Assembly: GCF_029504695.1 (NCBI RefSeq)
Contig: NZ_JAQFIN010000004.1
Span: forward strand, 62,001-126,000
DNA: 64,000 bases
Source: Parabacteroides sp. PF5-6
GTDB lineage: Bacteria; Bacteroidota; Bacteroidia; Bacteroidales; Tannerellaceae
Reading direction: 5' to 3'
In this document: one piece after another, positions 4,998 through 15,635 of the stretch
Layout: every line of letters begins with the position of its first letter
Numbering within the stretch: position 1 is the stretch's first letter
Notes under the pieces: generated by a model
What the model was told of the DNA's origin: nothing
The model's database searches: none
The model's input: the letters and a program-made list of their open reading frames with translations, nothing else
Translations under genes and position numbers: made by a program

Positions 4998-7979
4998 TTA
5001 GGGGATAAGGAGTTTGGTGCGGGTTTGGCCGGTACGTACGAGGTAGATGCCGGCGGGTAAGGTGATGGTTTGCGAGCCGCGCAGGGCAGGCAGGGATACG
5101 ATGTTCTTGCCCGTCAGGTTGTACACGGCGACAGGCACCGGTCTGTCTGTGGTATTGACCATATACAATTGATTGTTGACCACCGAGAGGGTGACTTCTC
5201 CTTCGGCCAGGCGTGCGTTGGCGGTGGTGTCGAATCCTTCGATGGTGATGGTGATCGGGCCGGTCACGCTGTCGATGGTGTATTGGCCATTGGCATCGGG
5301 CTGTAGCTCTACGCCGTTGATACAGATCTTCAGACCGTTCAGGGCTTCCGGATCATTCGCCGTAACGGTAAACTGGAAAGGCTTGCCGTAGTCCACCCGG
5401 TGGTTGCCGGCGCCGGGGGTGAGTGTAAAGCCTTCGGGCAGTGTGGGCAGAGTGACGGTGTACTGGCGCAGGGCGATCACGATTGCCTGTGCCGCGGTGG
5501 GGGGATTGAGGATATAACTGCCGCCCCTGTTACCGATGGTCGGGGTGAATGCCGTTTCCACTCCATCGATCCATAGGAGGATATCGTCGCTTGTGATGCC
5601 GGCCTCGTCTGCCCAGAAGTTCAGGAAGAGATGATCCTCCTCGGTAATCAGCAATTCGCCCGCCTGATGGTTAACGGTAATGCCCGCCCCAACTTCCAGC
5701 CATATGCTGTGGAGGGTGGTGGCCGGTGGGTAACCATCCCATTCTTCCCAGCTAAAATGCGGGAACGCCTCGCCTTCCCGGATCGACCAGTTCGCCTGAT
5801 TGAATGTCCATCCCGCCGCCAGGAAGGTGGCACGTTTTTGCATCTCTTCGGTGGTGATACCGGTTGCGCCGTTCGAATCGCCGAAGCCAACGCCTGATAG
5901 GGCTTGGTTCTCGGTTATATTGTAAAAGGACGTATTGAGCGGGCGACCGTCACCTCGCTCTCCTGACAATCCGCCTCTATACCCATTGCCGGTATCCACC
6001 TCGCCGGCGGCATAACATTGGGTGATACTTCCATCTTGACTACCCACTAATCCGCCGATCCGTGGGTTATTACCTGTTCCCTCGATATCACCCAGGGCAT
6101 AACATTGGAAGAGGGAACCGCTATTTAGATCACCTGCCAGTCCGCCGCCGGCACCTGTATCATTGGAAACAGTTACCTGGCCGGTCGCGTAACTCTGGGT
6201 GGCGGAGCCATTATGTAAAGTGCCGACCAGGCCACCGATATGATTCTTTCCACTTACCTCCACCGTCGCCGCGGAACGAAGTATGGAACCATGCATATAA
6301 CCCACCAGTCCGCCGATTTCAGTATTGCCTGTGACTGTACCGCCACCGGTTACCCGGCAGTCTTGCAGGGTGGTATTACTATCGCCCGAGCCAAGCAGCC
6401 CAGCGACATGACCATCTCCTTTGACCACTTCCCCTTCCGGTATCTCCACGGTCAGGTTTTTGATTATGCTTTCGCCCCCGATATATCCGAAAAGGCCTAC
6501 CAGAATAGTCTCTTCTCTATTGATCCATAAGCCACTGATCGTAAATCCGCCGCCATCGAATGTGCCGGTAAATGCGGCATCCCAATTACCTATCGGCAAC
6601 CAGCCAGCTGCGCCATAGATCTCGCCGGGGGCCTTGGAACTCCCCAGCCGCTTGCTCAGGTTGATATCTTGGCTCATTCGGTAGTGTTTATCCAGTGCGT
6701 AACGCACCCGATTGAGTTTGGTCGGCCCAGAGATCAGGTATGGGTCATTGATTGTGCCTGTGCCTTGATAGAAGAAAAGCCCTCTCAGGTCAGGTAGGGT
6801 TTGACCTGTGGGGTCTTTTACCCAGATATTGTCTGTGTTCCAGCTTAAGATGGGTTGGCCGGAGAGATTACCGTCCCAGTTCGTACCGTTATCGGTAGCA
6901 TGATCTATCCAATTATTTGTTTCTACTGAGGCATAGGTATTGGTGATCGTGGAGGTAACATCATCCCCCTTATCCCCAATAATCCGCCGGATCGCAGAAC
7001 CGTCGGGACCGGATAAGTCCTCCAGTACAGCCAGGCAGTGGGTAAAGGAGAGGGAGGAATTGCTATCACCATACCCCACTAAGCCGCCGGTGGCAAGGTA
7101 ACCACTTTTACCTCCAATCACCTGGCCGGAAACATAAGAGTTGGTCGCTTTAAAGGTGGAATTACCGCTTACCCATCCCACTAATCCGCCGGTAGAATTA
7201 TAAATAGTTGCACTTTCGCCTCCTATTATTATTCCCTGGAAATAACTATCGGTTAGTGTTAAGGTACCATTTAACTCACCCACCAATCCGCCGGTATAGG
7301 AGTTTTGTGTCCCACCTCCCTGTATATTTGTCCGGACTGCACAGGATTGCATCGTAAGGTTTACTTCGTAGGCCCATCCGATTAATCCCCCCGTGCTGGA
7401 ATATCTGCTTCCCCCGGTAATCGCCATCCCATCGACCGCACAATTCTTCAGGGTAATTGTGCCAAAAGCGGCAGCGGCCAAAGCGCCGGTATAACTGTTA
7501 TTATCGGTCATTCCCTGTATGGCTCCGTCTGACAGGTTTAGGTTTTGAATGGTGACCGGAAAGTCGTTACTTCCTTTTAGGCAACCGAAAAAACCCATAA
7601 CTTGATACCCCCCGATCCTTTGGATATTCCGGATGGTACATCCGCCACCGTCAAAATGGCCCTGGAAAGCGGTATTGTTATCAAGAGTACTTCCAACCGG
7701 CCTCCAAAGATGTGCTGCCAGATCAATATAATCCGTATCATCAGCCGGATCCAGTTTAAAGTATTTCCCGCGATAGGTATCACCTTTGCCGGCGTTGAAT
7801 TCATTGGCGAAAAAAGCCAGTTCAGCCGCGGTACTGATAATATAAGCCGTTTCGGCTGATTCACCGTTGCCACCGGCAAACTGGGTGGCTGCGTTGTTTG
7901 CCCAATAGGTGTCGGGCTCTGCCTGTAATATTCCTGCCGGAACGAATAGGGCGATCAGAAGAAGTACAATTTGTTTCAT
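4998..7979 (-). CDS. GLUG-repeat surface protein with T9SS C-terminal sorting domain
   Basis: 993 residues. The signal peptide is MKQIVLLLIALFVPAGILQA. Two blocks rich in GGLVG motifs, about 140-345 and 465-700, match GLUG repeats (for example GGLVGYMHG, GGLVGTLHN, GGLVGSQDG). These form beta-solenoid-like surfaces in adhesins and some proteases. Each block ends in a W...W...P closing segment (GWTFNQANW near 760). A beta-sandwich-like part follows (YTVTLPTLPEGFTLTPG). The last 75 residues (VAVYNLTGKNIVSL ... AGIYLVRTG ... KLLI) form a type A T9SS sorting tail that would be read by SprA/PorV and cut by PorU, all encoded in this window. The gene is monocistronic: its own promoter at 8036-8043 and a terminator follow it. 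The ligand is unknown. Confidence 0.85.
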   Translation of the reverse strand: MKQIVLLLIALFVPAGILQAEPDTYWANNAATQFAGGNGESAETAYIISTAAELAFFANEFNAGKGDTYRGKYFKLDPADDTDYIDLAAHLWRPVGSTLDNNTAFQGHFDGGGCTIRNIQRIGGYQVMGFFGCLKGSNDFPVTIQNLNLSDGAIQGMTDNNSYTGALAAAAFGTITLKNCAVDGMAITGGSRYSSTGGLIGWAYEVNLTMQSCAVRTNIQGGGTQNSYTGGLVGELNGTLTLTDSYFQGIIIGGESATIYNSTGGLVGWVSGNSTFKATNSYVSGQVIGGKSGYLATGGLVGYGDSNSSLSFTHCLAVLEDLSGPDGSAIRRIIGDKGDDVTSTITNTYASVETNNWIDHATDNGTNWDGNLSGQPILSWNTDNIWVKDPTGQTLPDLRGLFFYQGTGTINDPYLISGPTKLNRVRYALDKHYRMSQDINLSKRLGSSKAPGEIYGAAGWLPIGNWDAAFTGTFDGGGFTISGLWINREETILVGLFGYIGGESIIKNLTVEIPEGEVVKGDGHVAGLLGSGDSNTTLQDCRVTGGGTVTGNTEIGGLVGYMHGSILRSAATVEVSGKNHIGGLVGTLHNGSATQSYATGQVTVSNDTGAGGGLAGDLNSGSLFQCYALGDIEGTGNNPRIGGLVGSQDGSITQCYAAGEVDTGNGYRGGLSGERGDGRPLNTSFYNITENQALSGVGFGDSNGATGITTEEMQKRATFLAAGWTFNQANWSIREGEAFPHFSWEEWDGYPPATTLHSIWLEVGAGITVNHQAGELLITEEDHLFLNFWADEAGITSDDILLWIDGVETAFTPTIGNRGGSYILNPPTAAQAIVIALRQYTVTLPTLPEGFTLTPGAGNHRVDYGKPFQFTVTANDPEALNGLKICINGVELQPDANGQYTIDSVTGPITITIEGFDTTANARLAEGEVTLSVVNNQLYMVNTTDRPVPVAVYNLTGKNIVSLPALRGSQTITLPAGIYLVRTGQTRTKLLIP

Positions 7980-8035
7980 TATGCATTTGTTTTATTCGGT
8001 GTATGATTCGATTGATTGTTTCTCTTTGTTTGTGG

Positions 8036-8043
8036 CAAATATA
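8036..8043 (-). promoter_or_regulatory. Bacteroidetes -7 box (TATATTTG) for the GLUG gene
   Basis: TATATTTG on the minus strand, 56 bp upstream of the start at 7979, matches the TAnnTTTG consensus of the Bacteroidetes housekeeping sigma factor. A 22-bp near-palindrome centred on CAATTGATCAATTG (8065-8086) sits 21 bp upstream of the box. Confidence 0.6.
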
Positions 8044-8175
8044 TGGATTGGGAAAATAGAATATGTTGCAATTGATCAATTGTAACCAACTTTTTCTGCT
8101 CCGACGGGTCGGAAAGAGCAAAATGATAGATTTACCGCCGTTGGGCGAGAGGAATGTAAGTTGCCTGCCCGTTAA

Positions 8176-11100
8176 CTATTGCGTTAAGGAGAACTGGATG
8201 CTTAAACCGAAGTTGGAGTTGGAGGTCGGGAAAGAGCTGCTGGAGATCAGAGGTTCGTTGATCTGCAGGTCGTAGAATCCACGCAGGGTCAGTGCCCGGC
8301 TGACACCGTAGTCGACCGAGAAGGAGAGGGTTTTGGCGATATTCCCACTGGTAGCCTGGGTGAGTTGGTCTTCGATCTTACGGATCAACGACTGTTGCTT
8401 GCGGTGGGCATAGTCGACTTTGAGGTTCAGGTCGTTGCTGAAGTTCTGCGAGCCTTTTCTTTTCAGAATCTTATTGAATTCGGTGATGCGGTAGCCCAGG
8501 CCGACGACGATCTCATTGTTTAAGGCTTCGACGATCTGGTACGAAGAGATATTGAGGCTGAGGTTGCGGCTGCGGTTGTACATGGCGCGTACCGTCATAT
8601 TGTTCAACAGGGTCGCGTCGGCGCCCAATAGGGGGTTGAACCTTTCGGAGATTGCTACGGAAGCGATCTCATAGGGCGACGAAGGCAATGGGTTGCCCGT
8701 CTGCACGCTGCGGATAAAACCTAAGCCATCGAGGCCGGCATCGACCCAGTTCTGGTAAGACGAGAAGGTGCCGACGGTATAGTTCGCCTGGTACTGATGG
8801 CTGATCGAGAAGCTCTTGAAGCGTTTCTTAAAGAAAGGCACCTGCATCAGTCCGTCGTAGGTGATGCGCCAGTTGGGCAATAAGGACGCCAATGACGGGA
8901 AAGCGGTGAGCGCGATACTGCCGGCATTCTTTCCCGTATAGGCGGAGAGGAAGGCGGGGATCAGTACATCGGCGGAGTTGCGGTCGACGGTGCCCACTTC
9001 GGCGTTGTACGCCTGGCCGCCCAGCCCCGTTCCTGCGATAAAGCCCTGATCGGGGTAGGTGGTGCCTTCGTATTGCTGCTGCAACCGGTTTCGGATGATA
9101 TCGCGGTTGCTTAGGAATTTCTCGAAAGGAGCGGATTGGTAATTGTTGTCCACATTGCCGGTGCCCGAGAAAGCGGTCGACAGGGCGATGGTAGTCATAT
9201 TGAAGCTACCGCCTTCGATCTGCGGCATGCCGTCGTACATAAATTGTACTTCCAGGCTATTCGAGGTCGAGCGTGTGGCGTTCAGGTCGATCTTCAGGCC
9301 GTTGATCGGTTCGAGGTTGGCACGCAAGACCAGGTTCCGGCTCCGGTTGATCATCGCCGCGTTCACATTGCTGGTATCGGTCACCAGCCATCCCTGCCGG
9401 AAGGCCTCGTCGATATACGAGCGGCGCACGTCGCCAAAGGCAAAGCCCAGTCCCGGCGCCATGGTGCTTCCCGAGCGCTGGCCGAACATGCCTCCGATCT
9501 CGGGGCGGAAGCCGGGCAGGTACATGCCGTCGCCGGTGGTATATTGAATATTAAACCGGCGAAGCATCATCAGGAAGCGGGCGGAGTATTCGGCGACCTC
9601 CAGCGTGACTCCTTTCAACGATGGCTTCTCGCCCGGGCGGACGGTGACTTTCAATGCGACCGTATCCTGGGTCAGGATACTGGCCTGCGAGAAGTTGATC
9701 GCTTTGTATTTGATCGGATAGCGTTTGCCGTCGAGGGTCTGGGCGGTGATTATCACTTTGTCGTTCAATAGTTTATGATCGATCAGTGTGGCGCTGTCGG
9801 GGTTGAGCTTGACCTCGAGTTCCACCTTGGCGGCTTTCTTCACCTCCGCCTGTTGCTGGCGGCGGTTGGCTGTCGCTGTGGTTTTGGGTGCAAACCGCTG
9901 GTTTACCTTTTTCAGGAAAGCGCTTTTGTTGTAGAGCGTCTGGAAGTTGAATCCTCCCTGTATATCGATCTGGCGCTGGTTGCGGATCGTATTGCCGATC
10001 TCGATGTCTTCGTCGTCGACCGTAGCGCCGCGTTCCCAGCGGTAGGTGGCGGTATAACCGACGCTGCTGTTCACCCAGTCGAGTACGGGGATGTATTGCA
10101 ACGGCAGGGTGAGGTTCGCCTGGAAACGTTGGTCGTATTCCAGCGGGGTACCGAAGTTGCGGATACTCTGCATCACGGAGTCTTTCCAGATGCCGTAGTC
10201 GTCGGGGTTGAGCTTTTTATTCACCTGCACGTAAGGCTCTTCGATGCGGGCGTTCGTGCCGGAGGTGAAGCTGAAATTGAGGTTGTTCGTCAGGTTCCAA
10301 CGCAGGCTGAACGCCCTGTTCCAGAGGAAGTTCTGGCTGAACGACGGATCGATCTTCAAGCCCGAGTTGCTGACATCCCGGAGTTGTATCTCGTAATAGT
10401 TCCGGTTCATCGACGTCTGGAAGCTGATGTTATTGGGCAGGTAGTTCAACGACAGTTGTTTGATGTATTTGGTGTAGCCGTTGTTCTTCTGGATCTTCTG
10501 GAACGGGCGGAAGGGCTTCACGTACGGGGTATAGTCGTAGGCGAAGTTCGCGCGGTAGTCTTTCTGCGTTTCGTAATCGGTCTCCGGGTTGCGCTTGCTG
10601 GTCTCGCTGAAGGAGTACCCCAGGGAGAAGTTCGCCGGGTCGTAGGGCATGGGGTTCTTGCTGCGCACGTCAACCTTCACGTTATTGAAAGCTACGCTTT
10701 TGACGGTTGTCAGTTCCTGCGCGAACCGCCGGATGGAGTCTTTCTCCGCCTGGGTCTCTACGACGTCGAGCGCGTCTTCCAATTTGACGTCAGTATCCAA
10801 CGGGTTGTATTTCGGGTCGATCGTCTCTTTCGAATAGGCATAATAGAAGGGGATATTCACTTTTGCTTTTTCGGGGAAGAACTTCCCGAGCTGTATGTTC
10901 GTTGCGACGCTGAACTGCTTCAGATCGTCCAGGCGCCGTTCCATCAGCGACTGGTCTAAAGCGCCGAAGCCTGCCGTTTCGATCCGTCCGCTGGCGTTGA
11001 CCGTTCCCAGGTCGGAGAGCGCGATATTCAGGTTCGCATTGGCTGCCCAGCCCCCTTCTTCGTCGAAGCCTGCCAGGCGCAGTTCGTTGACCCAGATCTC

Positions 11101-14100
11101 CCCGCTCTTCACACTGCTGGAGTTGTTGCGCACCCCGATCATGATCGTTTTCACTTCGCCCAGGCTGGGATTTCCCACGATGCGGATCGTATTCAGGTTG
11201 TTGTCCTGGTCGACATCCGAAAAGACCTGATGATATTCCGCTCCGCTTTCACCATTCCGTTTGGCTCTGTTGCGCTTGTTCTTCAATTCGGTGAGCACTT
11301 CGAGGCGGAAGTCCATCTTGTTCTGATCGGGCCATACTTTCCGCTGGTCGGACTCCGTCTCGTAATAGGATCCGGGATCGGTCAGGGTCAGTGGAACCTC
11401 GTATTCGTAGTAGTTGTTCTTATAGTCGGATCCCAAGCGGATAAAGACGGAGAGCTCTCCACCGGACAAGCCGGTATCATCGTCGATAAACTTTTCCGCG
11501 TGGGTAAAGAGTTGCAAGCGTTTGTACTGGCGAAGGTCGAAATAAGTATTTTTATAGACGGCGCGCGCATCGGCAGGTGCCAGCCGGGTAACCTTCAAAG
11601 ACAAAGCCTGTTCATTCTCCTGGGTCAGTTGCGGCTGGCCCGGATCGACCATACGGGTGACGCCCGGCGGAATGACATAGTTGACAGGCGTACGCCGGCT
11701 ATTCTCTTCGATATTGACGGAAGAAACGGTGAGCGTACCGTTCTCGATCGGTGGCACGTTGGGGTTCGATAAATCCTGCTCGTACGTACGCCAGTCGCCA
11801 CGCACCAGGTCGAAAGAGCCGAAGCGCAATACGGTCGGTTTGGTGAACTGGGTCATATACATACGCATAAAGCGGATGGTCTTGAAGTCGCTGATGGAGC
11901 CGACCGTACGGTTGTAGCTCTTGATGGGGATACGGAACTGGTACCATCTGACTTTGTTGTTCTCCGTACTGCCGTTGGGCAGGCGCACAGTGGTGTCTCT
12001 GACATCCACGATATGATTACGCCCCACCACCAGGTCTTCCCGACGCAAGGATACTTTGTATTCGAAATACTTCTCGGTCTCGTTCAGGTTATTGTCCTGG
12101 TTGATATCTTCCACATCGGGCAAGGTCTTGGACGCGGAATTGTTATTGCCGGAGGCTTCCTGCGAATTGCCTTCCGTACCGTTATAGCGTTTGTAGCGTT
12201 CGAGGATGCCCGCTTCTGTCGATTCGTAATAGTCGTCGCGGTAATACATATAATTATCTCCGGCGGGGTCGTTCAATGGAGAAGCCGGGTTGTCGAGCAT
12301 GGCATTTAGTATCTCGGGCGATAAAACCAGGGGCAGGTTATCGTAGAACTCTTTATAGGCGCCGTATGTTTTTTCTTCTTCCGAGTTCAAGCCGTTCAAT
12401 CCGACATCCTGCTTCGGGCGGGCATTCGCCGTATTGTCGAAAGCATACCCCGTACTGGTCATTCGCGGCACCTTACCCCAGTGGGTATAATCGATATTCG
12501 TCTCGTCGTCGTTGACCGGCAGGCCGTTCTCGAAGAACTTCTTTCCGTCTTTCAGGATATCTTCCGAGATCTCCCCGAGGTTGAAATAGAGGTCTCCTCC
12601 TTCAGGATTCGTATCGTAGAGGAAGGGGTCCATCAGCCAGAACTCGATATACTGCACGTTGGCGGTCTCGAAGTCGCTCTGCTCGATTCGTCGCATCATC
12701 CCTGCCCAGCGCTTCTCGGGGAAAGAGAGGGTTCCGTCGCTGTTCAATGCCTGGGCATCGAGGTTGTACGGACCACGTTCGTTCGGGTAATACGCTACGT
12801 TGAGGACCGAGAGCACGGACGTCTCGTTGGTCGAGATGTCTTTATCCGGATACAATTCACGCACGGGAATGGCCCGCACATAATGGTTGGATAATTCGTT
12901 TTTGTCGATTCCCGGTATGTTCGTCGAGTTCGAGCGGTTGAAGATCCCGTCGATATAGTACCAGGAGAGTAAAGCCCTGTTTTTTCCGTAGTCTACATTG
13001 TCTGAGATGGACGCTTCCGGAAACAGGGGGTTGGCGCCGTCCTGGTAAGGGGTACTGGAGATCTGCCAGGAGTAGGGGTTCAAGAGGTTGAATCCGCTTT
13101 GGCTCGATTCGAAATCGTCCAGGTAGGAGTAAGCGCCGGAGTATTTGTTCTCGTAATGCCCGGCGATCAGGTGGGCAAACTCCGCATTGAAAGCGATCTG
13201 GCTGGGTTTGGTCAGATTCAGGAGCGGCAGCTTATCGAGCATATTCGTCAATAACTGGCTTTCTTTTTTATAGGAGGTATTGAGTCCCCATAAGGTGTTC
13301 TTTACCGATTCGTCGCCCGTTGTCGTCTTCACGGTCAGCGGCATCTCCGACATGTGCATGATGGTGGCTCCCAGGCTGAAGTCGGGCGTGAAATCGTAGT
13401 TCAGGTCGAGCCCCACCATGGTCTTGCGTTGCATGTTGTAGGTCGACTGATTCTCTAACTGAACCTGGATATTGGAGCCGCTCGAAGCGATGCTTTCATT
13501 GAGGATCGTCACGATACCGGAGGTGTAATCCACCGTATAGTCTACATTCTCGGTCAGGACGATGCCTCCGGCGGTCACCGTGACCGATCCGCGCGCCACA
13601 TTGGTCGATCCCAGATCGATCTGGGCGCCCGAGGAGGCTTTGTATTCCCCGCGCAGGATGAATTTGTTTTTCTCGGCGATCTGTTGGGCTACCGTTTTGG
13701 TGGAGTCGTAAAGCTCCTGGTAGATATATTTCTCGGCAATCGAGTTGTTGCCGATCTTTTCTTTCAGGTGTGAGCCGAAAGGTTCGACAACGGGGAAGAA
13801 GATGCGCCCGGTCTCCGCGTTGACCGTATAGCCGTTCAGAAAGTCAAAGAAGCCGTCGGGGTAGGCATTCTCTTGTGAGTTCAGGCGGTCGAGGTTCATC
13901 ACCCGCAACAGGATCTCTTCACTGATATTCCCATCCTGGATATAGTTGAGGTAGGTCCCTGTCGTATCGCTCTGGTAAAGGATATCCATCTTGAAATTCT
14001 CTTTCTGCACGGAATAGGCATTCAAAGAATACACATTCTTCATCATCAGGCGCCAGAAAGGCATGGAGGGTGCGGAGGTAACCCCTTTCAACAGTTTGAC

Positions 14101-15588
14101 GATCAGGGTGGGGGATGTATTCGTATCGCTACCCACCTTGTCGGACGAGAACTCACCGACCTGGAAGGTCTGCCCGCCGTAATTGACTTCGAAGGCAACG
14201 GCTAAGACCTCGTCCTGTTGCAGTTGGGTACGCAACGAGAGATAACCCAGTTGTTTGTTCAGGATGTATTCCGACTCTTTCAGGCGGCGTGCGCTGGTCA
14301 CCTTTTCGTAATCCGTTCCGTTGGTCAGGATAGCGCTTAAGATATTATTCACCTGGGCCTCGTCGCGTATGCCGGGGTAATTGTCGACCATGTTCCGGTA
14401 GAGGTTATTGGCGGCATTCTGCGGGATATCCGAGCTTCCGGCTCGTTGCACAAACGTCGGATTACTGATATGGGAGAACTCTCCCAAGTCGGAGAACCCG
14501 ACAATGTTACGGGCTTCATTGAAGTCGTTGCGTTTATTGGTAATCCACACTTCGATCCGGTTGATCGTGATCGGCGAATTGACGTAAGGCAATGTCTTGA
14601 GCGCTTTGTCGTAATTGTCGTAGAAATAGTGCGCCAGGAAGTAATGGCGGTTCTCATCGTATTGGTCGACGGTGATCTCGAACGGGGTGGTTTGTACGCC
14701 GCCTTTGGAATTCACTGTTTTCGACTCGGATTCCTGCTGGGCGAACAAGGTGTTCACCTTGAGTTTCCCGAACTGCAGGTCGGCCTTCATCCCGAACAGG
14801 GCGGCACCCCCGCGGATCAGGGAGTTGTTGGTCGTCATACTCACATTCCCCGCTTCGATGTTCTTGATGATCTCGTCTTCTTCGCCCTGGTAGGCGAGTT
14901 TGAGTTTCTTGGAGTCAAAATCAAAAGAAGTTTCGGTATTGTAATTCATATCGAAACTCACTTTGCTGCCGACCTTGGCCTGGACATTCAATTGCACGCT
15001 CTCGTCGAAGTTGAAGAACGTCCGGCTACGCGAGCGTTCCGGCAGGGAAGGGTCTTTGGTGGTGTTGTTCTTCAAGCCCATGGTGATATCCGCGGTTCCT
15101 TGCGTACGGACGCGTACACCTCCGGGACCGAATATGCGTTCGGCGGCACCGATATCAAACTGGAGATCGGTCAGGTTGAGCTCTTTATTGGTCTCTTTCT
15201 GGAATTCTTCTTCGTTTTTCTGCCGGTAGTAGGCGCGTAAGGACTGTTGCAGGCTATAGTCCTGGTACTCTTCGGGGGTGAGCATGATGGGGGTACTGAT
15301 CTCCATCTCACCGATGCGGGTACGGACGACATAATGTCCCGTACGGATATCGTACTCTACCGTTGTTTTCACATTCTCCGGGTCGCGCAGGTCAGCGGGA
15401 TGTTGTTTCTCGAAATCTTTCAGATCCTCCGGAACGGTCTTGGCTACGGGGAAGCGGGTGACGGTGTCTTGTGGGGCCGCGGGCAGGCTTCGCTCAGGCA
15501 GGGAAGGGGTAATGTCCAGGAAGCCGGCATGCATAGCATAAATGCCCGCCCCGAACAGAAAAAGGGTAATCCATAAAAGATATTTCAT
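8176..15588 (-). CDS. sprA: T9SS outer-membrane translocon SprA/Sov
   Basis: About 2470 residues, the giant size expected for SprA (Sov), the single-chain beta-barrel translocon of the type IX secretion system. The ATG at 15588 is chosen because GAGGGG lies just upstream and the signal peptide MKYLLWITLFLFGAGIYA follows. An upstream TTG at 15609 is also in frame. Family hallmarks are the N-terminal DLRDPENVKTTVEYD, the plug-like FNFDESVQLNVQAKVGSKVSFDMNYNTE and the repeated barrel segments, ending in FGLSIQFSLTQ. It lies 47 bp downstream of ruvA, and a ruvA-sprA pairing is common in T9SS-bearing Bacteroidetes. It would work with PorV (53571-54770), which closes or shuttles at the pore, and PorU. 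No truncation is seen. Confidence 0.95.
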   Translation of the reverse strand: MKYLLWITLFLFGAGIYAMHAGFLDITPSLPERSLPAAPQDTVTRFPVAKTVPEDLKDFEKQHPADLRDPENVKTTVEYDIRTGHYVVRTRIGEMEISTPIMLTPEEYQDYSLQQSLRAYYRQKNEEEFQKETNKELNLTDLQFDIGAAERIFGPGGVRVRTQGTADITMGLKNNTTKDPSLPERSRSRTFFNFDESVQLNVQAKVGSKVSFDMNYNTETSFDFDSKKLKLAYQGEEDEIIKNIEAGNVSMTTNNSLIRGGAALFGMKADLQFGKLKVNTLFAQQESESKTVNSKGGVQTTPFEITVDQYDENRHYFLAHYFYDNYDKALKTLPYVNSPITINRIEVWITNKRNDFNEARNIVGFSDLGEFSHISNPTFVQRAGSSDIPQNAANNLYRNMVDNYPGIRDEAQVNNILSAILTNGTDYEKVTSARRLKESEYILNKQLGYLSLRTQLQQDEVLAVAFEVNYGGQTFQVGEFSSDKVGSDTNTSPTLIVKLLKGVTSAPSMPFWRLMMKNVYSLNAYSVQKENFKMDILYQSDTTGTYLNYIQDGNISEEILLRVMNLDRLNSQENAYPDGFFDFLNGYTVNAETGRIFFPVVEPFGSHLKEKIGNNSIAEKYIYQELYDSTKTVAQQIAEKNKFILRGEYKASSGAQIDLGSTNVARGSVTVTAGGIVLTENVDYTVDYTSGIVTILNESIASSGSNIQVQLENQSTYNMQRKTMVGLDLNYDFTPDFSLGATIMHMSEMPLTVKTTTGDESVKNTLWGLNTSYKKESQLLTNMLDKLPLLNLTKPSQIAFNAEFAHLIAGHYENKYSGAYSYLDDFESSQSGFNLLNPYSWQISSTPYQDGANPLFPEASISDNVDYGKNRALLSWYYIDGIFNRSNSTNIPGIDKNELSNHYVRAIPVRELYPDKDISTNETSVLSVLNVAYYPNERGPYNLDAQALNSDGTLSFPEKRWAGMMRRIEQSDFETANVQYIEFWLMDPFLYDTNPEGGDLYFNLGEISEDILKDGKKFFENGLPVNDDETNIDYTHWGKVPRMTSTGYAFDNTANARPKQDVGLNGLNSEEEKTYGAYKEFYDNLPLVLSPEILNAMLDNPASPLNDPAGDNYMYYRDDYYESTEAGILERYKRYNGTEGNSQEASGNNNSASKTLPDVEDINQDNNLNETEKYFEYKVSLRREDLVVGRNHIVDVRDTTVRLPNGSTENNKVRWYQFRIPIKSYNRTVGSISDFKTIRFMRMYMTQFTKPTVLRFGSFDLVRGDWRTYEQDLSNPNVPPIENGTLTVSSVNIEENSRRTPVNYVIPPGVTRMVDPGQPQLTQENEQALSLKVTRLAPADARAVYKNTYFDLRQYKRLQLFTHAEKFIDDDTGLSGGELSVFIRLGSDYKNNYYEYEVPLTLTDPGSYYETESDQRKVWPDQNKMDFRLEVLTELKNKRNRAKRNGESGAEYHQVFSDVDQDNNLNTIRIVGNPSLGEVKTIMIGVRNNSSSVKSGEIWVNELRLAGFDEEGGWAANANLNIALSDLGTVNASGRIETAGFGALDQSLMERRLDDLKQFSVATNIQLGKFFPEKAKVNIPFYYAYSKETIDPKYNPLDTDVKLEDALDVVETQAEKDSIRRFAQELTTVKSVAFNNVKVDVRSKNPMPYDPANFSLGYSFSETSKRNPETDYETQKDYRANFAYDYTPYVKPFRPFQKIQKNNGYTKYIKQLSLNYLPNNISFQTSMNRNYYEIQLRDVSNSGLKIDPSFSQNFLWNRAFSLRWNLTNNLNFSFTSGTNARIEEPYVQVNKKLNPDDYGIWKDSVMQSIRNFGTPLEYDQRFQANLTLPLQYIPVLDWVNSSVGYTATYRWERGATVDDEDIEIGNTIRNQRQIDIQGGFNFQTLYNKSAFLKKVNQRFAPKTTATANRRQQQAEVKKAAKVELEVKLNPDSATLIDHKLLNDKVIITAQTLDGKRYPIKYKAINFSQASILTQDTVALKVTVRPGEKPSLKGVTLEVAEYSARFLMMLRRFNIQYTTGDGMYLPGFRPEIGGMFGQRSGSTMAPGLGFAFGDVRRSYIDEAFRQGWLVTDTSNVNAAMINRSRNLVLRANLEPINGLKIDLNATRSTSNSLEVQFMYDGMPQIEGGSFNMTTIALSTAFSGTGNVDNNYQSAPFEKFLSNRDIIRNRLQQQYEGTTYPDQGFIAGTGLGGQAYNAEVGTVDRNSADVLIPAFLSAYTGKNAGSIALTAFPSLASLLPNWRITYDGLMQVPFFKKRFKSFSISHQYQANYTVGTFSSYQNWVDAGLDGLGFIRSVQTGNPLPSSPYEIASVAISERFNPLLGADATLLNNMTVRAMYNRSRNLSLNISSYQIVEALNNEIVVGLGYRITEFNKILKRKGSQNFSNDLNLKVDYAHRKQQSLIRKIEDQLTQATSGNIAKTLSFSVDYGVSRALTLRGFYDLQINEPLISSSSFPTSNSNFGLSIQFSLTQ

Positions 15589-15607
15589 TAACCGTCCCCT
15601 CATTTTC

Positions 15608-15635
15608 AACTCTCAGCTCTCAATTATCAATTGAA
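15608..15635. repeat. Heptamer tandem array between ruvA and sprA
   Basis: Four degenerate 7-bp units (AACTCTC, AGCTCTC, AATTATC, AATTGAA) fill the gap immediately after the ruvA stop codon. Confidence 0.55.

Noticed and set aside
9136-10959. Long open frames antisense to sprA (for example 9136-9771 and 9775-10959)
   Set aside because: They mirror the codon structure of sprA, have low-complexity composition, no ribosome-binding site and no recognisable domain.
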